Positions 1-8,685 of a stretch of 64,000 nt of DNA are shown piece by piece. This stretch comes from Anaerorhabdus sp964386325 (lineage in GTDB: Bacteria > Bacillota_I > Bacilli_A > Erysipelotrichales > Erysipelotrichaceae). Location: assembly GCA_964386325.1 (NCBI GenBank), contig CAYLQY010000003.1, forward strand, positions 62,001 through 126,000, given 5' to 3'. The notes beneath the pieces were generated by a model. That model worked only from the letters and a program-made list of their open reading frames with translations, was not told the origin of the DNA and made no database searches. The position numbers and the translations under genes are program-made. Position 1 is the first letter of the stretch; every line of letters starts with the position of its first letter.

Positions 1-2
1 AA

Positions 3-608
3 GAGTATGATCAGGTATTATTTTTACCATTATCATCAAATTTAAGTGGTACTTATGGAAGTGCAGTTCTTGCAAGTAAAGACTATGATGGAAAAGTTGT
101 TGTTGTTGATACAAAAATGGCTTGCTGTCCATTACAATTTACTGCACGTGAAGCATTAAAAATGCTTGAAAAAGGATTAAGTGCTGAAGAAATTCGTGAA
201 AAAATTGAAAAAGAAACATTTATGTATGCAGCGATTGTACCGGAAAATCTAACATACTTAAAAAATGGTGGAAGAATATCGCCAGCTGCTGCAGCGTTAG
301 GAAATTTATTAAAGATTATTCCAATCTTGAAAGTTGAAGATGGAGCAATTGATGTGTATGATAAAGTGCGTACCAACAAGAAAGCATATCTTGCTGCAAT
401 TGATGCAGTTACTAAGGTAGAAAATCCAGAGGACTACTATTGGTTTGTTGTTCATTCTGATTGTGAAGAACTTGCAAAAGAATATAAAAAAATAGTAGAA
501 GAAAAAGTCAATCAAGAAGTACTAATTAAGCCTATTCGTGCTATAATAATGGCGCATACAGGACCTGGTACTTTAGGTGTTGGACATTTAAAGAAATTAA
601 AGTACTAA
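3..608 (+). CDS. DegV family fatty-acid-binding protein (C-terminal part)
   Basis: The gene enters from outside the window; the frame is open from base 3, so the start is missing. The first visible residues include PLSSNLSGTYGSA, the conserved fatty-acid-pocket segment of DegV proteins, followed by the KNGGRISP stretch of the second lobe. DegV (FakB) proteins hold a fatty acid while FakA phosphorylates it for phospholipid synthesis. About 200 residues are present out of a usual 280, so roughly the first quarter is cut off. It ends at a hairpin terminator directly after the stop. Family assignment is firm; the bound lipid is unknown. Confidence 0.9.
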   Translation, partial: EYDQVLFLPLSSNLSGTYGSAVLASKDYDGKVVVVDTKMACCPLQFTAREALKMLEKGLSAEEIREKIEKETFMYAAIVPENLTYLKNGGRISPAAAALGNLLKIIPILKVEDGAIDVYDKVRTNKKAYLAAIDAVTKVENPEDYYWFVVHSDCEELAKEYKKIVEEKVNQEVLIKPIRAIIMAHTGPGTLGVGHLKKLKY

Positions 609-630
609 ATTCAGCTTATGCTGAATTTTT
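608..630 (+). terminator. Intrinsic terminator after DegV gene
   Basis: An 8-bp stem (AATTCAGC / GCTGAATT) with a TTAT loop is followed by a run of T. It starts on the last base of the stop codon. Confidence 0.75.
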
Positions 631-646
631 ATATTATAGGAGAAAA

Positions 647-1330
647 ATGATTTATACAATTAATGGAATCAACTTTAATGTTGAAATAGAAAGAAAGAAA
701 AATAAGAATATGTATTTAAGAGTTAGATCTGATAATACACTTTTTATAACGGCACATCCTTCAGTGCCAGTAGAACAAATTTTTTCCTTCATTGAAGCAA
801 GAAAAGATTGGATACTTAAAACAATAAATAAAGTAAAAGAAAGAGAATTACAAAATCGTAGTGGAGTACAAGGACCAGTACTGTATCTTTTTGGTGAGAA
901 AAAATATGCGCGGTATGAGTTAGCAGCACGTTCATATATCCTTTTAGATGATGATATTATTACATTTTATTTAAAGGAAATAACAGATGCAGAAATAGAG
1001 AAAACATTCGCTAAGTTTGCAAAGCCAATGTTAATGAAAATATTAGAAATACAACGAACAAGGTGGGATAGAGTTATTGAAATGTATCATATCAATAAGC
1101 TTCCAACAATCAAGATTAAATCACTTACATCTAAATGGGGCAGTTGTTTAGTTGAAAAGGCTGAGATAACAATGAATTTGAAATTAATTCATTATCCACT
1201 ACAATGTATTGATTATGTATTGTGGCATGAGTATGTACATTTGGTGGTTCCCAATCATTCTAAGCGTTTTTATGATTTGGTTGAATATCATATGCCAGAG
1301 TATAAAAACGCTAAAAAATTATTAGTGTGA
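647..1330 (+). CDS. YgjP-like (DUF45) zinc metallopeptidase-fold protein
   Basis: A 227-residue protein with the family-typical motif HEYVHLVVPNHSKRFY near residue 196: an HExxH zinc motif followed by the NHSxxF signature of the YgjP/SprT-related DUF45 family. The N-terminal half carries the usual basic beta-rich region (RKKNKNMYLRVR). An AGGAG ribosome site sits 7-8 bases before the ATG. Family members are annotated as metal-dependent hydrolases, and some as UTP pyrophosphatases; the substrate here cannot be read from sequence. No signal peptide is seen, so it is probably cytosolic. Confidence 0.85.
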   Translation: MIYTINGINFNVEIERKKNKNMYLRVRSDNTLFITAHPSVPVEQIFSFIEARKDWILKTINKVKERELQNRSGVQGPVLYLFGEKKYARYELAARSYILLDDDIITFYLKEITDAEIEKTFAKFAKPMLMKILEIQRTRWDRVIEMYHINKLPTIKIKSLTSKWGSCLVEKAEITMNLKLIHYPLQCIDYVLWHEYVHLVVPNHSKRFYDLVEYHMPEYKNAKKLLV

Positions 1331-1353
1331 TAAAGTTATAGTGGAGGTTTTGT

Positions 1354-2220
1354 ATGAACATTAAAGAAATCTTAGCAATTGGCGACCAGTACTTTACAAA
1401 TGGTGTAGTTGGCACTGCGATATACTGTATTCTGGTTTATATCTTTGGCGTAATCATTAAGAAACTTGTGGATCGCTATGTTAGTCATAAAATTAGTAAA
1501 CATGGGCGTGATGCACAAACATCTTATGGATTTATAAAAAACACAGTACATATGGTAGTAAATATCACGACAGTATTCTTGATGATAATGGAAGTAAAAG
1601 CATTTCATCGATTAGGAACAACCTTCTTAGGTGCATCTGGTATTATCGCAGTTGTACTTGGGTTTGCAGCTCAAGAATCAATGTCTAATTTTATTGGTGG
1701 ATTCTTTCTATCCTTCTATAAACCATTTAAAGTAGGTGATATGATAAATATTCCTGATAAAAATTTAGTTGGAACTGTAGAAGAAATTGGAATGAGACAT
1801 ACAGTTATTAGAACTTTTACAAATTCTAAAATTGTCGTGCCAAATAGTGTAATGAATAACTCAATCATTGAGAACCGAAGTTTAGATACTGGTAAATATT
1901 GTAATTTCTTAACAATCAATATTAGTTATGCAAGTGATATTAGTAAGGCATCTGAAATAATTCAAAGACTTGCATTAAAGCATCCTAATTGTATTGACGC
2001 AAGATTAAAGAAAGAAAAAGAAAGTAATCAACCCATTGTTGCGGTTATTGTTACTGGATTAAAAGATTCTTCAATTGAATTACGTGCTTCAATATACAGT
2101 AAAGATGTTTCATTAGGATTTACAATGTTATGCGATTTGAGAAAACAAATCAAAGAGACTTTTGATGCGGAAGGAATAATCATTCCATTTCCAACACAAA
2201 CAGTGGTTCTTAAGAAATAA
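1354..2220 (+). CDS. Small-conductance mechanosensitive channel (MscS family)
   Basis: 288 residues, the usual size of a three-TM MscS channel. Two hydrophobic helices lie at about residues 18-38 and 65-85. The pore helix region follows with LGASGIIAVVLGFAAQESMSNFIGG, whose Gly/Ala packing pattern and AQ...NFIGG signature are diagnostic. The beta domain comes next (FKVGDMINIPD, GTVEEIGMRHTVIRT, VVPNSVM). It releases solutes during hypo-osmotic shock. GGAGG lies before the ATG. The gene starts 23 bases after the metallopeptidase gene, so the two may be co-transcribed. Confidence 0.92.
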   Translation: MNIKEILAIGDQYFTNGVVGTAIYCILVYIFGVIIKKLVDRYVSHKISKHGRDAQTSYGFIKNTVHMVVNITTVFLMIMEVKAFHRLGTTFLGASGIIAVVLGFAAQESMSNFIGGFFLSFYKPFKVGDMINIPDKNLVGTVEEIGMRHTVIRTFTNSKIVVPNSVMNNSIIENRSLDTGKYCNFLTINISYASDISKASEIIQRLALKHPNCIDARLKKEKESNQPIVAVIVTGLKDSSIELRASIYSKDVSLGFTMLCDLRKQIKETFDAEGIIIPFPTQTVVLKK

Positions 2221-2286
2221 ACTGAAAGTTTTTCATAGAAGTCTGGTGAAAGTATTGTGAATTTGCAAGAAAATGTCAAAAGGCTA

Positions 2287-2314
2287 TTGAATTAAATTCA
2301 GAATCTATTACAAT
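2287..2314 (+). promoter_or_regulatory. Sigma-A-type promoter for the short 2.3-kb unit
   Basis: TTGAAT, a 16-bp spacer, then TACAAT. Predicted transcription start is near 2321, about 30 bases before a small ORF with its own ribosome site. Confidence 0.6.
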
Positions 2315-2349
2315 GAAAATATAGAAACCTTTGAATGGAGTGAATCATC

Positions 2350-2454
2350 ATGAGAAAACAAGAAATGACTGTTTTCGTAATACAATTGATTGTTCAAGAA
2401 ACTGTTAAGAAACCTGTTTTCAACGGGGTTCAAGGGAAAGTTGTGTATTTTTAA
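2350..2454 (+). CDS. Candidate 34-residue small protein or leader peptide
   Basis: An ORF of 34 codons (starts MRKQEMTVFVIQLIVQ, ends GKVVYF) with GGAGTG seven bases before the ATG, a promoter at 2287-2314 and an intrinsic terminator that begins at its stop codon. The peptide has a hydrophobic centre (VFVIQLIV) but is too short for a confident membrane helix. It may be a free-standing microprotein, or the leader of an attenuator for the ankyrin/EF-G-like genes that begin 70 bases later. No family is recognised. Confidence 0.4.
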   Translation: MRKQEMTVFVIQLIVQETVKKPVFNGVQGKVVYF

Positions 2455-2482
2455 GATGGACTTAATTGCGTCCATCTTTTTT
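2454..2482 (+). terminator. Intrinsic terminator between small ORF and ankyrin gene
   Basis: An 8-bp perfect stem (AGATGGAC / GTCCATCT), 8-base loop and six or more T. It lies upstream of the ankyrin ribosome site, so it ends the short unit or conditionally blocks read-through into the ankyrin gene. Confidence 0.75.
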
Positions 2483-2523
2483 GTTACACGATATCTGTTT
2501 GAGAAATAAAGGAGGAGATTATT

Positions 2524-3192
2524 ATGGATCAAACAAACAAAGATTTTTTCGAAGCAGCTGCAGCAGGTGATTTTGCAAAAGTGTGTGCTGCCATATCAAA
2601 AGGTGCTAATGTGAATGTTAGCAATGGTGATGGAAGAACGGCATTGATGCGTTCAGCAAAACGTGGGTATGATGATATTGTACGTTTCTTATTAGACAAT
2701 GGTGCAGATACTCGTGCTCGTGACAAGAACAATAAAACAGCTTTGATGGGAGCTGCTAAAAAAGGTCATGTGGAAATTTGTAAGATGTTAGTTGAAGCAG
2801 GTGCTGACGTTAATTCTCATGATAATAAAGGTAGAACAGCGCTAATGCGTGCATCATTTTTAGGTCAATATGATGTTGTCACTTTCTTAGTTGAAAAAGG
2901 TGCTGATGTTAATAAAGCGGATGAAGATGGAAGAACTGCTCTTATGGAAGCAGTGAATGCATTTAAATTAGATGTTATTAAATTTTTAATTGAACATGGA
3001 GCAGCATTAAATACTCAAGATAATATGGGATGCACTGCATTAATGCGTGCAAGTTATGGTGGATACGTTGATTTAATCAAATATTTACTTGAACATGGTG
3101 CAGATAAGGAACTCATTGATAATAATGGAAATAAAGCAATCCATTATGTTCGTAAAGAACTATTCGAAGAATTGAAAGAGTATTTGAAATAG
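2524..3192 (+). CDS. Ankyrin-repeat protein
   Basis: 222 residues made almost entirely of ankyrin repeats of 33 residues; at least five show the DGRTALM(R/E)A...G..D(I/V)(V/I)(K/R)FL(L/V)E.GAD pattern. No signal peptide or extra catalytic domain is seen, so it is probably a cytosolic protein-binding scaffold. It has a strong GGAGGAG ribosome site and lies 8 bases before the EF-G-like gene, so the two are very likely one operon. Its partner is unknown; the GTPase next door is the obvious candidate, by inference only. Confidence 0.9.
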   Translation: MDQTNKDFFEAAAAGDFAKVCAAISKGANVNVSNGDGRTALMRSAKRGYDDIVRFLLDNGADTRARDKNNKTALMGAAKKGHVEICKMLVEAGADVNSHDNKGRTALMRASFLGQYDVVTFLVEKGADVNKADEDGRTALMEAVNAFKLDVIKFLIEHGAALNTQDNMGCTALMRASYGGYVDLIKYLLEHGADKELIDNNGNKAIHYVRKELFEELKEYLK

Positions 3193-3200
3193 GTGATGAT

Positions 3201-5276
3201 ATGAGAGACTATTTAGCGAATGAAGTAAGAAACATTGTATTATTAGGTCATAGTGGTTCCGGAAAAACAAGTGTCGTAGAAGCAGCATTGTATTACACGA
3301 AGAACACAGATCGTATGGGTTCTACGTTAGATGGTACAAGTACATTAGATTATGACGCTGAAGAAGTTAAAAGAGGCGTATCCGTTTATACTTCTCTAGC
3401 ACCAATCGAATGGAAAGATTGCAAGATTAATTTTATAGATACACCAGGTTATCTTGATTATGAAGGCGAAATGCTTAGTGGAGCAGCAGTTGGTGATAGT
3501 GCATTAATTGTTGTTGGTGCTAAGGATGGAGTTCAATCAGGAACCGAAAGAGCTTGGAAATTAGTTACAAAGAAAAAATTACCGACGATTTTCTTTATTA
3601 ACAAGATTGATGAAGAAAATTCATCATTTGATAATACGTATAATCAATTACGTGACACATTTGGGAAAACAGTTATTCCTTTTGAAGTTCCAATAATTGA
3701 AGATGGAAAAGTAGTTGGAAGTGTTAATATTCTAAGAAATAAAGCATGGTATCATGCAGATCGTACAACACCAAAAGAAGTACCAGATGATATGAAAGAT
3801 ATCGTTGAAGAATACTATAGTCAAATTGCAGAGGCAATTGCAATGACTGATGATTCATTAATGGAAAAGTTCTTCTCTGGTGAACGTTTTGATGAAAATG
3901 AAGTTGCGAAGGGATTACGTATTGGTGTTCGCAATGGAGATATTCGTCCAGTTTATTGTGGTAGTGCAATTAACCAAACAGGTATTGAACGTTTAATGGA
4001 TTTAATTACTGAATATTTTCCAAGCTATGCAGAAATTGGACATATCCATGCATACAATGAAAAAGGTGAAGTTATTGATCTTGAAACAAATGAACAAGAA
4101 GCAATGTCTGCAATGGTATTCAAGACGATTGTCGATCCATTCGTAGGTAAAATTTCATTTATTAAAGTAATGACGGGAGTATTGAGTAGTGACTCACAAG
4201 TTATTAATGCTCAAAAAGAAGAAACTGAAAAGATTGCTCAAATCTTTGTTATTAAAGGAAAATATCAAGTTGCGATTGGTAAGTTATTTACCGGTGATAT
4301 TGGGGCTGTTGTTAAACTTCAATATACAGATACAAATGATACTTTATGTACAAAGAATAAGATTGTTACGTATGAGCCAATTTCATTCCCTCAACCAATG
4401 TTAGGTGTTGCGATTTGGCCAAAAACAAAAGCGGATGAAGATAAAATGAGTTTTGGTTTACAAAAAATGTCTGAAGAAGATCCTTCTATCCGTATTGATA
4501 AAAATGCTGAAACAAAAGAAACTGTACTATATGGTATGGGAGATCAACATATCAATGTAATTCTTAATAAACTAAAATCTAAATATAAGGTTGAAGTTGA
4601 TACAACGACACCTAAAGTTCAATATCGTGAAACGATTCGTGCAAAAGCTGAAGCTGAAGGTAAACATAAGAAACAATCAGGTGGTGCTGGACAATATGGT
4701 CATGTTAAGATTCGTTTTGAACCATGTGATAGTGAAGAAATGGTATTCACAGAAGAAGTATTTGGAGGAGCAGTTCCTCGTCAATACTTCCCAGCGGTTG
4801 AAGTTGGATTAAGAGAATGTATGGAAAAAGGTGTGCTTGCCGGTTATAAAGTTGTGGGTGTTAAGGCGATACTGTATGATGGATCTTATCATGAAGTAGA
4901 TTCAAAAGAAATTGCATTTAAAGCTGCAGCTCGATTAGCTTATAAAGAAGGTATGCCAAAAGCAAAACCAATTATTCTTGAGCCAATTGGTAAAGTTGAT
5001 GTAATCATTCCAGAAGAATATACAGGAACTATTATTGGTGACTTTAACAAACGTCGTGGTATCATCATTGACACATCGATGATTGATGAAAAAGATCAAC
5101 AAATTACTGCTGAAGTTCCAATGGCAGAAATGCAACAATATGCAACTGAACTTCGTAGTATGACACAAGGTCGTGGAAGTTTTGTTATCGGATTTGATCG
5201 TTATGAACCAGCTCCTCAACCAGTGGCAGATAAAGTTATTAAAGAAGCAGTAAAAGCAAAAGAAGAAGACGAATAA
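3201..5276 (+). CDS. EF-G-like translational GTPase (EF-G paralogue)
   Basis: 691 residues with the full EF-G domain order. The P-loop reads GHSGSGKTS instead of the AHIDAGKTT of true EF-G, which marks the separate EF-G-like paralogue family. DTPGYLDY (G3) and NKID (G4) are intact. Later come domain II, QSGGAGQYGHVKIRFEP (domain IV entry) and a C-terminal RGSFVIGFDRYE. True EF-G genes normally sit with rpsL/rpsG; this one sits with an ankyrin gene. Whether it translocates ribosomes, recycles them or protects them from drugs is not known. It ends at a strong two-way terminator. Confidence 0.9.
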   Translation: MRDYLANEVRNIVLLGHSGSGKTSVVEAALYYTKNTDRMGSTLDGTSTLDYDAEEVKRGVSVYTSLAPIEWKDCKINFIDTPGYLDYEGEMLSGAAVGDSALIVVGAKDGVQSGTERAWKLVTKKKLPTIFFINKIDEENSSFDNTYNQLRDTFGKTVIPFEVPIIEDGKVVGSVNILRNKAWYHADRTTPKEVPDDMKDIVEEYYSQIAEAIAMTDDSLMEKFFSGERFDENEVAKGLRIGVRNGDIRPVYCGSAINQTGIERLMDLITEYFPSYAEIGHIHAYNEKGEVIDLETNEQEAMSAMVFKTIVDPFVGKISFIKVMTGVLSSDSQVINAQKEETEKIAQIFVIKGKYQVAIGKLFTGDIGAVVKLQYTDTNDTLCTKNKIVTYEPISFPQPMLGVAIWPKTKADEDKMSFGLQKMSEEDPSIRIDKNAETKETVLYGMGDQHINVILNKLKSKYKVEVDTTTPKVQYRETIRAKAEAEGKHKKQSGGAGQYGHVKIRFEPCDSEEMVFTEEVFGGAVPRQYFPAVEVGLRECMEKGVLAGYKVVGVKAILYDGSYHEVDSKEIAFKAAARLAYKEGMPKAKPIILEPIGKVDVIIPEEYTGTIIGDFNKRRGIIIDTSMIDEKDQQITAEVPMAEMQQYATELRSMTQGRGSFVIGFDRYEPAPQPVADKVIKEAVKAKEEDE

Positions 5277-5282
5277 AAAAAT

Positions 5283-5318
5283 AAGAGATACTATTTAGAT
5301 CAAATAGTATCTCTTTTA
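5283..5318. terminator. Bidirectional terminator
   Basis: A 14-bp perfect stem (AAGAGATACTATTT and its complement) with a 5-base loop, T-rich on one side and A-rich on the other. It separates the convergent EF-G-like and lipid kinase genes. Confidence 0.85.
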
Positions 5319-5326
5319 ATTTTGCG

Positions 5327-6223
5327 TTATTCGATTGTTGCAGAATGAGGAACTCGTAAATGAAGTCCTTTGTTAATCATTTCAATACATAGTTCATGTT
5401 GGGTATAATTTTCACCATCCGATTGTATATGAACAGGATGATTCGCTTTGATTGTAATTTTATTCGCTCTTAGATGAGTAACTTCTTCAATGTTTTCGGT
5501 ATGTCCTTTAAAATATTTTGGAAGAAGATGAAGCATTCTAGGTGTAGAAGTATTATGAACAATACAGATGTCGAATTCACCATCCTGAATATCTGCATTA
5601 CGCGTAGGTGAGAAACCATTACCATAGTATCGACCATTCATAACAGCAATGAGAATACTCTTTACATTAAAAGAGGCATTGTTCGTTGTGATGGTTGCAG
5701 TGAAGGGTTGAGGATTAAAGATATTGGTTACTGCTGCAACACCATAAAGCATAAATTTAGGTAAGAAAGTTTTCTTTAACATTTCACATACCATATGATT
5801 TACACGAGCATCTAGACCCATCGTTGTTGTATTAAGGAAAACTTTTTTATTACAAAGTCCATAATCGATTAAGATTTCTTTTCCAGTGATTGTTTCCTTT
5901 AAAATATGAGCAATGTTATCTGAATTAATATTGAACATTCTAAAAAAGTCATTACTTGTTCCAGCAGGGATGATAGCCATTGAAACACCTTCTTGTAATC
6001 CATTTGCGACTTCATAGGCGGTGCCATCTCCTCCTACTGAATAGATGCAAACATTATCATTTTTTGTAAAATGTTTGGTAATATCTTCGGCATGCCCAAT
6101 GTATTCGGTCTGGTATATCTCATATTCTTCACCTAAATCGTGGCAAAGATTTTCAATTGTTTCAATATAACCATCTGTCTTATCTTTGCATGTATATGGA
6201 TTAACAATAAAAATATGTTTCAT
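5327..6223 (-). CDS. Diacylglycerol/lipid kinase (DagK/YegS family)
   Basis: 298 residues, the normal size for the family. The nucleotide-binding motif GGDGTAYEVANGL appears near residue 64 and is followed by AIIPAGTSNDFFR, both signatures of the DAGK catalytic fold. DGEFDICIVH and a C-terminal HIQSDGE motif complete the second beta domain. Such enzymes phosphorylate diacylglycerol or related lipids for membrane lipid recycling. It lies 22 bases downstream of the isocitrate dehydrogenase gene on the same strand and may share its transcript. Confidence 0.9.
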   Translation of the reverse strand: MKHIFIVNPYTCKDKTDGYIETIENLCHDLGEEYEIYQTEYIGHAEDITKHFTKNDNVCIYSVGGDGTAYEVANGLQEGVSMAIIPAGTSNDFFRMFNINSDNIAHILKETITGKEILIDYGLCNKKVFLNTTTMGLDARVNHMVCEMLKKTFLPKFMLYGVAAVTNIFNPQPFTATITTNNASFNVKSILIAVMNGRYYGNGFSPTRNADIQDGEFDICIVHNTSTPRMLHLLPKYFKGHTENIEEVTHLRANKITIKANHPVHIQSDGENYTQHELCIEMINKGLHLRVPHSATIE

Positions 6224-6245
6224 AGTGATCCCCTAACTTTTAATC

Positions 6246-7241
6246 TTACAGATTTGAAATGATTTTTTGAGTATAGTGTGTTGTTGAAGATTTACCACCT
6301 AAATCAGGTGTACAATCATCAAGATTCGCCAAAGTTTTAATAATTGCGTTTCTCACTTTATTGGCTTCATTTTGATAGCCTAAATAATCTAACATCATAC
6401 AAGCACTTAGTAATAAGGCAGTTGGATTCGCAATACCTTTTCCAGCGATATCTGGTGCTGATCCATGTACAGCTTCAAAGATAGCATATTCATCATTCAT
6501 TTGCGCACTTGGAAGTAATCCTAACCCACCAATTAATCCACTTGTTAAATCAGAAAGGATATCACCATAAAGATTAGGCATAACCATGATATCAAATTGT
6601 TCAGGGCGCATAACGAGTTGCATGCATGCGTTATCAACGATAACATCATTTGCTTCAATTTGTGGATAGTCTTGTTTGATATAATTAAATACTTCTAAGA
6701 ATAAACCATCACTCTTTTTAAGGATGTTTGCTTTATGAACACAAGTCACTTTTTTGCGATTGTTTTTTACAGCATATTCAAACGCTGAGCGAATAATTCT
6801 TTCTGAACCAGTACGAGTGATTTTTTTGATAGCGTGAACTTCATTGTCACTAATTACGTGCTCTTCACCTATATATAAATCTTCAGTATTTTCTCTAAAT
6901 ACAATTAAATCAATATTTTCATAGCGACTTTTAACATTCGGTAATAACTTTGCTGGTCGCACATTTGCATATAAATCAAAAATTATACGAAGTTGTACAT
7001 TTACACTACGGAATCCTTGACCAATCGGAGTTGTCACAGGTGCTTTTAGTGCAACTTTATTTCTTTTAATAGAATCAAGTGAATCGGTGGGGATTAACTC
7101 ACCACAGTTTTCATAAGCAGTTTGCCCAATATCATATTTTTCAAATTGGAGAGGTAAGTTCAGTGCTTGTAGTACATCAAGTGTAGCTTGTGTAATTTCA
7201 GGACCGATTCCATCACCTTCAAATAGTGTAATTGTTTTCAT
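6246..7241 (-). CDS. icd: NAD-type isocitrate dehydrogenase
   Basis: 331 residues from the chosen start (MKTITLFEGDGIGPEIT), which has GAAGGAAGG seven bases upstream; a longer reading of 10 extra residues would overlap the citrate synthase gene and lacks such a site. FRENTEDLYIGEEH is the isocitrate-binding signature that separates isocitrate from isopropylmalate dehydrogenases; NLYGDILSDLTSGLIGGLGL is the metal-binding region. It converts isocitrate to 2-oxoglutarate. It is the second gene after citrate synthase, 4 bases apart, so the pair supplies 2-oxoglutarate and glutamate. NAD rather than NADP preference is inferred from the short homoisocitrate-like form. Confidence 0.9.
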   Translation of the reverse strand: MKTITLFEGDGIGPEITQATLDVLQALNLPLQFEKYDIGQTAYENCGELIPTDSLDSIKRNKVALKAPVTTPIGQGFRSVNVQLRIIFDLYANVRPAKLLPNVKSRYENIDLIVFRENTEDLYIGEEHVISDNEVHAIKKITRTGSERIIRSAFEYAVKNNRKKVTCVHKANILKKSDGLFLEVFNYIKQDYPQIEANDVIVDNACMQLVMRPEQFDIMVMPNLYGDILSDLTSGLIGGLGLLPSAQMNDEYAIFEAVHGSAPDIAGKGIANPTALLLSACMMLDYLGYQNEANKVRNAIIKTLANLDDCTPDLGGKSSTTHYTQKIISNL

Positions 7242-7245
7242 TTGT

Positions 7246-8565
7246 TTACCTTCCTTCTTTTTCACCAACATAGTAACCTGCTGGACGTATTATTCGGTTG
7301 CAATATAACTTTTCTTCAATATTATGTGCAAGCCATCCTACTGATCGACTTGCGACAAATAATGGCGAATATAAGTCTTCTGGAATTTGTAGCATATCAT
7401 AAATTAACCCGCTGTAGAAATCGACATTCGCACAGATATTTTTAGCTTTTGTTTCTTTGAAGTATTTTACTACCTCAGCTTCAAATTTCTCATAGAAACA
7501 AAGACGATCAGATTCACCACATGCTTCAGCAATAACTCTTGCTTGGTCTTTTAATAAAACACAACGAGGATCAGATAACGTGTAGACAGCATGACCAAAA
7601 CCGTAAATTAATCCTTTTTTATCAAAGAAATCTTTGTCAACAAGACGATGTAGAATCGTTTGCATTTCTTCACTTGTTGCATGAACACCAAGTTCTTTGA
7701 TAATCGTATCCATCATTTGTTTACATGTAATATTTGCGCCACCATGGCGAGGTCCTTTTAATGATCCCACGGATGCAGAAAACGCTGAATAAATATCAGT
7801 GGCTGTTGAAGCAACGACAAGATTCGCAAATGTTGAATTGTTTCCAGAACCATGATCTGCATGCATGATTAATAATAAATCAAGAATTCGTGCTTCTTCT
7901 TTTGTGAATTTTGAATCTGTACGAAGTAAATGAAGAATATTTTCAGCGATACTATAGTCTTTATTTACTTGATGAATAGTAAGTGTTTTATTATCAATAA
8001 AATGCGCTTTTGCTTGATATGAATAAACCATCATTTCAGGTATTTTAGCGATGATTGATAATCCTTGTTGAAGTGTATTCAATACACTTGTATCATCAGC
8101 ATTTTCATCTTCATTGTATAAATTTAATAAATTCTTTTGTAGTTCATTCATAATGCTTGGTGAAGGTTTCTTTAAAATATTCGTAGTAAGAAAATCTTTT
8201 GGTAGTTCATATAAACTATGAAGTTCTTCTTTAAAAGCTGTTAGCTCATCTTCATTAGGAAGATAGCCAAATAATATTAAGAAACAAGTTTTTTCATAAC
8301 CATCAACTTTATCGCTACTTACTTTTTTTAGTAATGTTTCTAACTCAATACCGCGATAAAAAAGTTCTCCTTCAGCATCAACTTTTGTGCCATCATCTAG
8401 TCGTTTATATCCAACTACATCAGCAATTCTTGTCAATCCGATAAGAACTCCGGTTCCATCTTCATTTCTCAACCCTTTTTTGACATTATATTGTGTATAT
8501 AAGTCATTTGGGATATTATTATCAACTGTTGATTTCTCAAAAATTTCAATCAATTGTTTATCCAT
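7246..8565 (-). CDS. citZ: Citrate synthase
   Basis: 439 residues from the ATG preceded by TAGGAGGT; the longer frame starting 33 bases upstream has no ribosome site and lies in the promoter. Active-site segments are clear: HADHGSGNNSTF (the NST...F region), GPRHGGAN with its catalytic His, and GFGHAVYTLSDPR with the second His. N- and C-terminal helices are of the longer citrate synthase type. It condenses oxaloacetate with acetyl-CoA. It is co-transcribed with icd and divergent from aconitase. Confidence 0.93.
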   Translation of the reverse strand: MDKQLIEIFEKSTVDNNIPNDLYTQYNVKKGLRNEDGTGVLIGLTRIADVVGYKRLDDGTKVDAEGELFYRGIELETLLKKVSSDKVDGYEKTCFLILFGYLPNEDELTAFKEELHSLYELPKDFLTTNILKKPSPSIMNELQKNLLNLYNEDENADDTSVLNTLQQGLSIIAKIPEMMVYSYQAKAHFIDNKTLTIHQVNKDYSIAENILHLLRTDSKFTKEEARILDLLLIMHADHGSGNNSTFANLVVASTATDIYSAFSASVGSLKGPRHGGANITCKQMMDTIIKELGVHATSEEMQTILHRLVDKDFFDKKGLIYGFGHAVYTLSDPRCVLLKDQARVIAEACGESDRLCFYEKFEAEVVKYFKETKAKNICANVDFYSGLIYDMLQIPEDLYSPLFVASRSVGWLAHNIEEKLYCNRIIRPAGYYVGEKEGR

Positions 8566-8583
8566 AAAAGTACCTCCTAATTG

Positions 8584-8612
8584 TGTATAGTTTACCACAA
8601 AAAAAGCGTGAA
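8584..8612 (-). promoter_or_regulatory. Promoter of citZ-icd
   Basis: On the minus strand TTCACG, a 17-bp spacer and TATACA. The start lies close upstream of the TAGGAGGT ribosome site of citrate synthase. Confidence 0.5.
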
Positions 8613-8633
8613 TAGCTAATTTTAAGAATGAAA

Positions 8634-8662
8634 ATGGATATTTAATAAAATCGTGTTATAAT
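8634..8662 (+). promoter_or_regulatory. Promoter of aconitase
   Basis: A perfect TATAAT at 8657-8662 with a weak -35 (ATGGAT) 17 bp upstream. The weak -35 may indicate an activator. The promoter faces away from the citZ promoter 22 bp to its left. Confidence 0.5.
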
Positions 8663-8685
8663 TTCTACTAGTTGGAGGAAATATC

